A DNA stretch of 36,648 nucleotides from Chloroflexota bacterium (lineage in GTDB: Bacteria > Chloroflexota > Anaerolineae > Anaerolineales > UBA11858), in NCBI GenBank assembly GCA_030666985.1, contig DAOUWT010000003.1, positions 1 through 36,648 on the forward strand, in the 5' to 3' direction. Positions 22,349 to 29,745 of the stretch are shown here, one piece after another; position 1 is the first letter of the stretch; each line of letters begins with the position of its first letter. The notes under the pieces were generated by a model, which was not told the origin of the DNA, did not search any database, and saw nothing but the letters and a program-made list of their open reading frames with translations. A program made the translations under genes and the position numbers.

Positions 22349-23269
22349 TTAGAACATTACCTGGATGGCTTTGGGGATGATCTCCAATTTTAGGTCATGT
22401 ATGCTGCTCGTGAAACCGGCAAATACTTCCCCGTCAGTATGGATGTAGAGTGGGTGGTTGGAGCGCAGGGAGAGGGTTTGGAATGTTTCTTCTCGAATTT
22501 GGGGGAAGCGAAGGTGAGTCCCGCGCATGAATTCTGGAATCAACCGAAGCAACATGGCGCGAGACGTTTCTTGAACGGCAATCAGGTTTAGGATGCCGTC
22601 TTTCGAGGATGCGTCTGGGGCCATGAGAAAACCTCCGCCTTCGCGAGGGCCGTTGCAGAGAGTGAGCATGAGGAGGTCGTTATCCCAGGCTTTTTCTCCG
22701 TTTAGGGTGAGTTCAACGTGAAAGGGGCTGTGGTTTAGGAAGATGGTTTTTATGACAGCGGTCAGGTACATTAGAAAACCCTGTACCACGGGGAGATCGT
22801 GAGAATAAATGGTTACTATGGCATCAAAGCCAATTCCTACGGTGTTGTCCCAGTATTCGCGGCGGCCTTGGTCGTCTTCTATGACTCCCATGTCTATGAG
22901 GTGGGGTTCTCCGGTGAATATCTGGCGCAAGGCTTTGGATGGGTCTTCATCCATCCCCAGGGCATGAGCAAAATCATTTCCCGAACCGAGAGGGACGGCT
23001 CCTAGGCGGGGACGTTTTTCCGGGGGGAAGCTCATGAGGCCGTTGATGACTTCGTGGACGGTCCCGTCTCCGCCGGCGGCGATGATGAGGTCGTAGCCAT
23101 CTTCTACGGCTTGTTGGGCTAGTTCTGTGGCGTGGGTGGGGTATACCGTGCCGGCCCAGTCTGCGCCTCCAAATTCGTCCATTACGGGGCGGAGGTCAGC
23201 GGCTTGTCGCCAGGCTTGGCCTAGATTGGCGTTGGGGTTGACGATGAATTTTGTGGTGTGTTTTTTCAT
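22349..23269 (-). CDS. YegS/DagK-type lipid kinase
   Basis: This 306-residue protein belongs to the diacylglycerol/sphingosine kinase superfamily, which phosphorylates membrane lipids such as diacylglycerol at the inner face. Visible motifs are FIVNPNANLG at the N-terminus, the nucleotide-binding AAGGDGTVHEVINGL (about residues 64-78), PLGSGNDFAHALG and, near the C-terminus, IHTDGEVF. The start codon abuts a TATTAGGTATTAG repeat array and has no ribosome-binding site. The following gene begins eight bases after its stop. The exact lipid substrate is not readable. Confidence 0.9.
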   Translation of the reverse strand: MKKHTTKFIVNPNANLGQAWRQAADLRPVMDEFGGADWAGTVYPTHATELAQQAVEDGYDLIIAAGGDGTVHEVINGLMSFPPEKRPRLGAVPLGSGNDFAHALGMDEDPSKALRQIFTGEPHLIDMGVIEDDQGRREYWDNTVGIGFDAIVTIYSHDLPVVQGFLMYLTAVIKTIFLNHSPFHVELTLNGEKAWDNDLLMLTLCNGPREGGGFLMAPDASSKDGILNLIAVQETSRAMLLRLIPEFMRGTHLRFPQIREETFQTLSLRSNHPLYIHTDGEVFAGFTSSIHDLKLEIIPKAIQVMF

Positions 23270-23275
23270 GGGGTT

Positions 23276-23446
23276 AGGTATTGGGTATTAGGTATTAGGT
23301 ATTAGTGACTAGGGGGGGGCAGGGAGCAGGGAAGCAGGAGAGCAGGGGGGCAGGGGAGCGAGGGTGAGGAAGAAACAGGACGGCTATACGAAGAAAGAGA
23401 GCGGAGGGGACTCACTCATCACTCTTTACTCATCACGTTTCACGTT
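23276..23446. repeat. Mixed degenerate repeats (TATTAGGTATTAG; GGAGCAGGGAAGCAGG; CACGTTTCACGTTTCAG)
   Basis: From 23276 to 23304 GTATTAGGTATTAG-like units repeat. From 23308 to 23362 a purine-rich GCAGGGAGCAGGGAAGCAG array follows. From about 23400 to 23446 come TCACTCATCACTCTTTACTC and CACGTTTCACGTTTCAG. Three repeat types lie side by side and no gene is seen. Confidence 0.75.
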
Positions 23447-24214
23447 TCAGTATTTCGTTTCCAGGCTAGCGGTTGGCAAAACAATTTCCCCTTCACGGGA
23501 ATCCCCCACTTGGGTGATTTGCTCAGGTTTGATGGCGGCTGTCCAGGCTGTGTAGGCGGCTATTAGGGCGTCTAGCTCCTCGGGGGAATAGAGGCGATCT
23601 AGGGGCAGGATGCCTTGTAAAATCCGATAGCGGGTGATTTCTTCGAAGATGCGCATGGCGTCCGGGACTTCAACGGATTTTGAATGCAGGAGTACTTGGC
23701 GTTGTAAGCGGCCCATCAGGGTTTTCTTTTTGAAGGGTAGTATGCCCAACAAGACGGTATAAGCCGCGTGGGGATAAACTTCAAGAACTTGCAGGGAGGC
23801 TTCTTCTTGGGGATACTCCCGATAGCCGAATTTTTCCAGACGCCGGTAGATTTTGAAGCCAGTTTGCATCCAGCCCGGACAGGCCTCAGTTTTGGCACAG
23901 GTGCGGGGGATGCGGATATTGTGCTGAAAAAGCCGGTACTCCGCCACTCGAAAGCTTGTCCAACGCCCTGGGGTCGGGATAGGAGATAGCTCCTGGCGTA
24001 TCTCTTCTTGCTGCATTAGCTTCTGGTTTGGACGCCTGGGAGAGTTGATGCCCACAAAGGCCGTTTCCTGCCCGCCCGCAAAAGCCAGGACGTCGTTTAT
24101 GTCGCCTTGGGAGAGAGCCAGCAGCCGCAGGTCTTGGTCCAAGACCGCGTAGGTGATGGGACGTTCTCCTGCTGTGGGGTCTATGCCAATAAAGACGGTG
24201 TTATTGAATAACAT
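23447..24214 (-). CDS. DUF429-family protein (RNase H-like fold)
   Basis: This 255-residue soluble protein matches the DUF429 family, predicted to have an RNase H-like fold. The N-terminal FIGIDPTAGERP (residues 8-19) resembles the first acidic motif, and FVGINSPRRPN may be the second region (an Asn replaces the Asp usual in such families). YREYPQEEASLQVLEVYPHA and a C-terminal DALIAAYTAW are also typical. No catalytic activity is established. The stop codon abuts a CACGTTTCACG repeat. The upstream region holds a hairpin repeat and then the DnaA-box cluster. Confidence 0.75.
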   Translation of the reverse strand: MLFNNTVFIGIDPTAGERPITYAVLDQDLRLLALSQGDINDVLAFAGGQETAFVGINSPRRPNQKLMQQEEIRQELSPIPTPGRWTSFRVAEYRLFQHNIRIPRTCAKTEACPGWMQTGFKIYRRLEKFGYREYPQEEASLQVLEVYPHAAYTVLLGILPFKKKTLMGRLQRQVLLHSKSVEVPDAMRIFEEITRYRILQGILPLDRLYSPEELDALIAAYTAWTAAIKPEQITQVGDSREGEIVLPTASLETKY

Positions 24215-24236
24215 AATTTGGGGAGTGGGGAACTGA

Positions 24237-24277
24237 GGAACCGCATTCCTCTAAGGAACGCGGTTCCTCAGTTCCTC
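24237..24277. repeat. GGAACCGCGTTCC hairpin family, copy 2
   Basis: CTGAGGAACCGCATTCCT and AGGAACGCGGTTCCTCAG form an 18-bp near-perfect stem with a short CTA loop, upstream of the DUF429 gene. Related copies are at 17160-17190 and 33916-33953. Confidence 0.8.
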
Positions 24278-24412
24278 AAAAAGCTTGTACTATGAGTGTA
24301 GCGCAAAACCTTGATTATGGCAATGTTTTTTTTGTAATTTGCAGGGCAATTGCATTTGGCATCAAATATATAAGGGGATTCCAAGAAAATAATTGTCCCA
24401 AAGTTCGTGGTG

Positions 24413-24489
24413 TGTGAAGACGTGATGCGTGAAAACGTGAAACGTGAAATCATGCATCACGTCTTTACGTTTCACGTTTTACGTTTCAT
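24413..24489. repeat. ACGT-type palindromic repeat next to the DnaA-box cluster
   Basis: TGAAAACGTGAAACGT pairs with ACGTTTCACGTTTTAC with one mismatch around a short loop containing CATGCATCACGTC. It lies directly left of the AT-rich part of the putative origin. Confidence 0.75.
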
Positions 24490-24872
24490 TAATTATTCCA
24501 CATGTTGTTAAGTATTTATATTTAGTAGTCTTAGTAGGGGCTGTGGATAAGTGGATAAGGCGCTTATCCGAAGTTGAAATCCCTGACTAGTTTGATGTTC
24601 AGGAGATATATAGGGGATACCATTTGGCAAGGGGGTGTATGTGGGGGTGGGTTGGGGAGAGGGCATGAAAAGTTATCTACAGTTTGCATGTGGAAAAGGC
24701 AGGAATAACTTTCTTAGGAAATAGCGCTTTCTGGTCTTAACTCTATATATGGGGGAAAGAGAGTCTATGACCGCTATATGTGCTAAAAAGGGAATTTGGT
24801 CTGTGGATAAAAAGAGGAGAGTTATCCCCAAAAGAGGGTGGTTATCCACAATTTTTAAGGGGTTATCCACAG
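24485..24872. other. oriC: Candidate chromosomal replication origin (oriC)
   Basis: Four perfect DnaA boxes are present: TGTGGATAA at 24542-24550 and 24802-24810, TTATCCACA at 24842-24850 and 24863-24871. One-mismatch boxes lie at 24550-24558, 24673-24681 and 24822-24830. Left of the tandem pair at 24542-24558 come a short G-rich spacer (24538-24541), TAGTAG tracts at 24532-24537 and 24523-24528, and an AT-rich stretch (24485-24522). On the opposite strand this reads box, C-rich spacer, CTACTA AGA CTACTA, AT-rich, the order of the DnaA-trio unwinding module known from Bacillus subtilis. No gene is seen from 24215 to 24933. No dnaA or dnaN is in the window, so a reservoir of DnaA boxes remains possible. 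Confidence 0.75.
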
Positions 24873-24933
24873 TTTTCGTGCTTTGTGGGAAAATTCACAC
24901 CCCTACCTATGGGGGTTGAGAATGGGGCTGACC

Positions 24934-26193
24934 CTATACTTGAGGGGCTATTATTGTCCCATCGGGAATGACGGTGTTCTTAGGAATCACCACAATACCA
25001 TCGCGGATAGACCAGTTTCCGAATTGTTCTTCGGTGCCGCGCGGGAAAGGTTTTATAACTACATTGGCGCCAATACGGACATTTTTATCTATGAGCGCAC
25101 CCTCAACATGGCTGTTGGCTCCAATGCCAATTGGCACGTCAGACGCTTGCGATCTATGCTTTTCATAATAATCTGCGCCCATCAAGACGGTGTCTTTCAG
25201 GAAAGCATTATCTTGGATTTGGCTGCGCACCCCAACTACTGAATGGATAATTTCTGCCTGCCCTATGTAGCTGCCGTCTGACAAGAAAACCTGTTCCAGG
25301 CGGGCGCCTTTTACGATTGTCCCCGGCAAAAAGCGGGGATGTGTGTAAATAGGGGCCAGGGGGTTGTAGATTTTAAATGGAGGGTTTTGGAGAGTCAGGT
25401 TGAGGTTTGCTTCATAAAAAGAGCGAATTGTTCCAATATCTTCCCAATAGTCTTCAAAGTCGAATCCAATCACATTTTTGGTGTGGATAGCGTTGGGGAT
25501 AACTTCTCCGCCAAAATCATCTGCGGTGGAGTTTTCTAGGAGTTCAATCAACACTTCTGTTTTGAAAAAATAAATTCCCATAGAACCCAGATAAGGGAGT
25601 TTAGGGTCATCTCGACTGACAACTTTTTTCAAAACATCCGGGTCGCTTGGTTTTTCTACAAAATCGGTGAGAAAGCCACTTGAATCCCTTTTAAGAATGC
25701 CGAGGCTAGGGGCTTGGGATGCAGAAACTGGCTGTACCGCAATGCAGATGTCGGCGTCCTTCTCCCAGAGATGCTTTGCCATAGCCTTGTAATCCATGCG
25801 GTAGAGATGGTCTCCCGCCAAAACTAAGACATATTTTGCCCCCGTGGTGCGAATCTCCAAAAGTTGTTGGCGAACCGCGTCAGCCGTGCCTTGGTACCAG
25901 GTCTGATTTGTGAAAGTTTGTTCCGCCGCCCAAATCTGGACCCAGCCCCGGTGAAAGGGATCAAAGTTGTAGGTCTGGGTGATATGCCGGTGGAGAGAAA
26001 CGGAATTGAATTGAGTAAGTACCGCAATTCGGTTTATGTCAGAATTGATGCAATTGCTGAGAGGTATGTCTATTAGGCGGTATTTCCCAGCGATAGGGAC
26101 GGCAGGTTTGGCGCGTACTTTTGTTAAGGGGTAGAGGCGTGTCCCCCGTCCTCCGCCCATGATGACGCCTAAAATGTCTTTAGTTGAAGGCAT
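24934..26193 (-). CDS. glgC: Glucose-1-phosphate adenylyltransferase
   Basis: GlgC makes ADP-glucose from glucose-1-phosphate and ATP for glycogen synthesis. Key parts are visible: GGGRGTRLYPLTKVRAKPAV at residues 13-32, KYRLIDIPLSNCINS, AGDHLYRMDY, the glucose-phosphate region FVEKPSDP, and GFDFEDYWEDIGTI. A C-terminal left-handed beta-helix part has repeated hexapeptides (for example IGANSHVEGALIDKNVRIGA). The length of 419 residues is normal. GGAG precedes the ATG. glgA and glgB are not nearby. The gene ends about 60 bp from the DnaA-box cluster. Confidence 0.96.
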   Translation of the reverse strand: MPSTKDILGVIMGGGRGTRLYPLTKVRAKPAVPIAGKYRLIDIPLSNCINSDINRIAVLTQFNSVSLHRHITQTYNFDPFHRGWVQIWAAEQTFTNQTWYQGTADAVRQQLLEIRTTGAKYVLVLAGDHLYRMDYKAMAKHLWEKDADICIAVQPVSASQAPSLGILKRDSSGFLTDFVEKPSDPDVLKKVVSRDDPKLPYLGSMGIYFFKTEVLIELLENSTADDFGGEVIPNAIHTKNVIGFDFEDYWEDIGTIRSFYEANLNLTLQNPPFKIYNPLAPIYTHPRFLPGTIVKGARLEQVFLSDGSYIGQAEIIHSVVGVRSQIQDNAFLKDTVLMGADYYEKHRSQASDVPIGIGANSHVEGALIDKNVRIGANVVIKPFPRGTEEQFGNWSIRDGIVVIPKNTVIPDGTIIAPQV

Positions 26194-26207
26194 AGTATTC
26201 TCCAGGG

Positions 26208-26264
26208 TTTACGTTATCGTGAAACGTGAACGCACCTCACTCCTCACTCCTCACGTTTCACTAT
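26208..26264. repeat. ACGT-type repeat upstream of glgC
   Basis: CGTGAAACGTGAACG and CACGTTTCAC are inverted around ACTCCTCACTCCTCA. It lies between glgC and the tRNA terminator. Confidence 0.65.
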
Positions 26265-26273
26265 TAGGGTATG

Positions 26274-26303
26274 TTAAAAAAAGCCCTCCCAGAATGGGGA
26301 GGG
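26274..26303 (-). terminator. Rho-independent terminator of the tRNA-Leu gene
   Basis: On the minus strand CCCTCCCC, loop ATTCT, GGGAGGG and CTTTTTTT form a strong GC-rich hairpin with a T-tract, 60 bases downstream of the tRNA. Confidence 0.9.
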
Positions 26304-26362
26304 TATAGGTGAGGGGATATTTTTTGTTTTCATGGGGGATTATTTCAAAGGAAAATAGCGAA

Positions 26363-26446
26363 TGCCGAAGGTGGGAGTCGAACCCACAATCCTGTAAAGG
26401 AACGCGAGTTTGAGTCGCGCGCGTCTGCCTGTTCCGCCACTCCGGC
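26363..26446 (-). tRNA. tRNA-Leu (anticodon CAA)
   Basis: The 84-base molecule folds as a class II tRNA. The acceptor stem is GCCGGAG with CTTCGGC and a discriminator A. The anticodon stem is CGCGA/TCGCG with loop CTCAAAC, so the anticodon is CAA (26412-26410), reading UUG. There is a long variable arm (TTCC...GGA) and GGTTCGACTCC in the T arm. The 3' CCA is not encoded. It is followed by a strong terminator. Confidence 0.96.
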
Positions 26447-26479
26447 AATGGGCAATGCGGCAATTTTGCATTGCGTCAG

Positions 26480-26732
26480 TAAGTATACCAAACTTGAGAG
26501 AGAGGTCAAGGTGGGGATGGCGGCGGCGGGGAAGTGAGTTAGGCGTACGGATGTTGGTTGAGGGACGTAGAGCCAGCGGGGAGCGTGGGAGCAGGAGAGC
26601 AGGGGGATACGTGGGAGCAAGAAGGGACAGGAGAGCAGAGGGCGTGGTCGAAGGACATTGCCTCAAAAATACCCACTCACCCACTCGCCCACCTGCCCCT
26701 CGCATCACTCGTCACGTTTCACGTTTTACGTC
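26480..26732. repeat. Gene-free stretch with purine-rich GGAGCAGGAGAGCAGG array and ACGT repeat
   Basis: GGGAGCAGGAGAGCAGGGGG at about 26586 and AGGAGAGCAGAGGG at about 26629 match the array at 23308-23362. CACTCACCCACTCGCCCACC and then CACGTTTCACGTTTTACGTC (26716-26735) follow and run into the stop codon of the minus-strand phosphodiesterase-like gene. No gene is seen. Confidence 0.65.
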
Positions 26733-28019
26733 TTACCCATCCAACCGCACCGCCAAAAACGGAACTATCATCTCCTGCGGCGTTAGCCCTCCGTGGCGGC
26801 CAAGGAGGTGATTATCCTTGTCTGCCCACCAGAAATAAGCATCGCCTTTGGACAACACCACCAGATCTCCCACGCGGTTGTGCGCGTCGGGATGGTGGGG
26901 CGCGGGGCCGAACAATCCCGCGTTCATGGCCTGGGCAGAGTCGATTGTGTGGAAATCTCCCGGCCAATGTTCGTCAATATAAATGCGGACGTTTTCCTTT
27001 TGGCCCGGTTTTACATAAAAGTAGGTGCAGCGGTTTTCGCCGGAGGGCAGCATAGAGAGCATATCCACCAAGCGGGGGTGATTCTTCAATTCCCGGTTTG
27101 GGTCGTGGGGAGTATATGCCATACCGTGGTCGGCGGTGAGGATGAGAACCGTGTTCTTCCGGGAACGCTGATTCAGTTTGGAGAGGAATAGCTTCTCGAA
27201 ATTTGCGCTAAAACTGGCGAACTCTGCGGCGGGGCGCTCGTCGTTAGGGCCATACCTGTGGAATAAGCCATCCACCAAGCCCCAATAGGCGTAGGCGTAA
27301 AGGCGTTGGTAGGGTTTGTCTTCTAGCAGTTTACGCAAGTTGACCCACATCTCAGAAGGGCTGCTGATACCCTCTAAATTTGCGTCAGCCAAAAAAGTGC
27401 GCGAGAGGCCAGACTTAATGATGCCCCGATTTTGGAAGACAAAAGATTCCACTCCGTGCGCTTTGAGATGAGTGCCTAGAGTTGGGATAGGTAGATATTT
27501 TTCAGGTTCGAAGCCGGTTTGCTCCAAGCTGCTGTGGGGGCCTCGGAAACTGGCCGGGGTATGGAAGAGCAAATTAGCGACCATATTATATTGCTTGAGC
27601 CACACCTCGAACCCCAGGATGCCATGCGCAGCGGGGGCGTGCCCTGTCCAGAGAGAGGTCAGGGCCGCGTTGGTGGTGCTGGGCGCTATGGACGTGAGAG
27701 TAGCCAGCACTCCCTGGGGGATGAGGTCACGCCACACGGGGGCCGCCCCCTCCCCCCAGCGGTGAAAATGCTCCAGGGATAGCGCATCCACCAGGACTAG
27801 GACCACGCGTCCCACATCCTCCCCCAGCGGGGCCAGATAATCCCCCCCCAATGGGCCAAGGCCCAAGGGTGGGACATCCACCAGTTTACAGACGCTATCT
27901 GCCAAATTGGCGAGCGATTTGCCCCCGTATTGAGGCGTGATAAAATCGGGGCCGAGGTCAAGGCTAGGCAGGCGGAAGTTTTGGATTTTGGGAAGGTGGG
28001 TTGAAGTTATATCTGCCAT
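26733..28019 (-). CDS. Alkaline-phosphatase-superfamily phosphodiesterase/nucleotide pyrophosphatase-like protein
   Basis: This 428-residue protein has the two-metal motifs of the type I phosphodiesterase/nucleotide pyrophosphatase family: VLVLVDALS (first metal Asp), the nucleophile region LTSIAPSTTNAALTSLWTGH, GLVDGLFHRYG, LTADHGM with the Asp-His pair, and GRHGGLTPQEM with the late His. No signal peptide is seen, so it probably acts in the cytosol, unlike many family members. The substrate cannot be read from sequence. AAGGA precedes the ATG. It is divergent from the ABC permease genes, whose first gene starts 70 bp away. The stop codon TAA overlaps an ACGT-type repeat. Confidence 0.88.
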   Translation of the reverse strand: MADITSTHLPKIQNFRLPSLDLGPDFITPQYGGKSLANLADSVCKLVDVPPLGLGPLGGDYLAPLGEDVGRVVLVLVDALSLEHFHRWGEGAAPVWRDLIPQGVLATLTSIAPSTTNAALTSLWTGHAPAAHGILGFEVWLKQYNMVANLLFHTPASFRGPHSSLEQTGFEPEKYLPIPTLGTHLKAHGVESFVFQNRGIIKSGLSRTFLADANLEGISSPSEMWVNLRKLLEDKPYQRLYAYAYWGLVDGLFHRYGPNDERPAAEFASFSANFEKLFLSKLNQRSRKNTVLILTADHGMAYTPHDPNRELKNHPRLVDMLSMLPSGENRCTYFYVKPGQKENVRIYIDEHWPGDFHTIDSAQAMNAGLFGPAPHHPDAHNRVGDLVVLSKGDAYFWWADKDNHLLGRHGGLTPQEMIVPFLAVRLDG

Positions 28020-28089
28020 GGAAAGTTCCTTGTGGTATGATTAAGGTGCTTTTCTGGGTTAGAGTGTAGTGGCGTAACGGAGGTCAACC

Positions 28090-29745
28090 TTGCTTAGACG
28101 TTTCTTTTCTGGCTATCAGATCCGGCAAATGAGAGAGTATTTTACCGCGTATTTGATGATTGCCCCGGCAACTATTTTGATTTTCACTTTTGGCATTTTC
28201 CCGGTTGGGTTCGCGCTTTATGTGAGTATGCACAAATGGCGCATTAAACAGGGGGATTTCAAGGGACTTTTAAATTACGCAAGAGCTATTGATAATTTGA
28301 TTTATGTGCTCTTATTTGCGCTGGCAATTGGCGCGCTCGCGAGCGTGTATTTATTGCTGCGGCGGATTGTGAAGCGCGTCCAAGAGGGGGAGGGGGGGGC
28401 TTGGCAGCTCGTTTTTCCGGGAGCGTTATTTGCTGGGACAGCAATTGCCTTTCTTCGCTGGACAGTTTTGTTGCTTCCAGAAGTTTTAGATATTGGCAAC
28501 AAAATTTGGGGGATAGAGAAAACGCGGGAGCTTTTTAATCAGTTGTTGGGGGATGCTTTTCGCACGCCTCAAGCTTATGCCGGGTGGTGGCTCTTCGCGG
28601 GGATGGCTTTGGCCTCCATAGTTGTGGCGGCTCTTTGGGGGAGATTCTTCCGAGCGGGGCAGAACTTGGAGCAACTTTCAGATTTTACCATAGCTTGGCT
28701 TGTACTTGCCCTTGGGCTTGGTTTGGCTTGGTTCACTTATCATGAGGTTGTGAGCGCTTACCAAGCTGCGTTCGAAGAGGGCTCTGATCCTGGCATTTGG
28801 CCGCAAATCATTACCATAGGGTCTGGGGTTATTTTGTTAGTGGCGGGATGGAAGGTTTGGCAGAGCGCCGCCCGGCAAGATTCTAATTGGGCCTTTGCGG
28901 GACGTCTGCTGGGGGCGTTGGGATTGCTGGTGGGGGCGTGGCTGCTGATTGGAGAGCTTCCCATTGTGATGGCGTCTGGCGACAAGGACTTGTGGAAAGG
29001 TCTCAAAGTGACGATTTTCTATTCTTTGGGGACGGTTCCGTTTCAATTGTCGTTTTCGCTGGCTTTGGCCATTCTACTATTTCAGAAATTTTGGGGTTCT
29101 GACTTTTTCCGCATTATGTTTTTCTTGCCTTATGTCACTCCCACGGTGGCTAGTGCGGCTGTTTTTAGGCAGTTATTTTCCAACCGCTACCAAGCCCCTC
29201 TGAATCAATTATTATTGGCTTTGAACCTGGAACCACAGCAGTGGATACGGGAGCCGCAAGGTATTTTCACTATGCTGGGCGAGACGCTGGGGTTCGCGGT
29301 TCCCGATTGGGCTGCGGGGCCGAGCATGGCCTTGGTCGTGATCATGATATATTCCATTTGGACTTATGTTGGCTACGACACGGTGATTTACCTGGCGGGG
29401 CTGGGAAACATTTCCACTGAGTTAATTGAAGCGGCCGAGATTGATGGGGCCGGCAAATGGGAAGTTTTTAGGCATATTATTTTCCCCTTGTTGTCGCCCA
29501 CCACGTACTTTTTGTCTTTGATAGCTATTATTGGCACGTTCAAGGCTTTTGGGCATATTTGGGTGATGAGGCAGCAGGAGGCCATAGGCACCGTGGATAC
29601 CTTCAGCGTTATGGTGTTTACGGAATTTTTCGAGAAATTGCGCTATGGCTATGCCTCGGCCTTGGCTTTTGTGCTTTTCGCTATCATTTTGAGCCTAATG
29701 TATATCAATAACAAAGTTCAGGGGTCAAAGGTGTTTTATGGATAA
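28090..29745 (+). CDS. Sugar ABC transporter permease, MalF-like, with extra membrane insert
   Basis: The 551-residue protein starts at TTG 28090, preceded by GGAGG. It has the maltose-type permease core. After the first membrane segment it reads FALYVSMHKWRIK, then GLLNYA, where the family normally continues to the next helix. Here about 235 residues with some six extra hydrophobic segments (about residues 62-297) are inserted before WKGLKVTIFYSLGTVPFQLS. The permease motif that contacts the ATPase is EAAEIDGAGKWEVFRHIIFP (about residue 437). The downstream permease overlaps by eight bases. No ATPase gene is in the window; a shared MalK-type ATPase elsewhere is likely. Confidence 0.92.
   Translation: MLRRFFSGYQIRQMREYFTAYLMIAPATILIFTFGIFPVGFALYVSMHKWRIKQGDFKGLLNYARAIDNLIYVLLFALAIGALASVYLLLRRIVKRVQEGEGGAWQLVFPGALFAGTAIAFLRWTVLLLPEVLDIGNKIWGIEKTRELFNQLLGDAFRTPQAYAGWWLFAGMALASIVVAALWGRFFRAGQNLEQLSDFTIAWLVLALGLGLAWFTYHEVVSAYQAAFEEGSDPGIWPQIITIGSGVILLVAGWKVWQSAARQDSNWAFAGRLLGALGLLVGAWLLIGELPIVMASGDKDLWKGLKVTIFYSLGTVPFQLSFSLALAILLFQKFWGSDFFRIMFFLPYVTPTVASAAVFRQLFSNRYQAPLNQLLLALNLEPQQWIREPQGIFTMLGETLGFAVPDWAAGPSMALVVIMIYSIWTYVGYDTVIYLAGLGNISTELIEAAEIDGAGKWEVFRHIIFPLLSPTTYFLSLIAIIGTFKAFGHIWVMRQQEAIGTVDTFSVMVFTEFFEKLRYGYASALAFVLFAIILSLMYINNKVQGSKVFYG

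Noticed and set aside
24673..24870. Small open frame inside the DnaA-box cluster
   Set aside because: Its codons are made of DnaA boxes and flanking AT-rich DNA, with no ribosome-binding site.
24485..24872. Plasmid or phage origin
   Set aside because: No replication initiator, partition or phage genes are nearby; the flanking genes are core chromosomal functions.
26251..26708. Several open frames across the tRNA-Leu region
   Set aside because: They translate the tRNA gene and repeats and have no family features.
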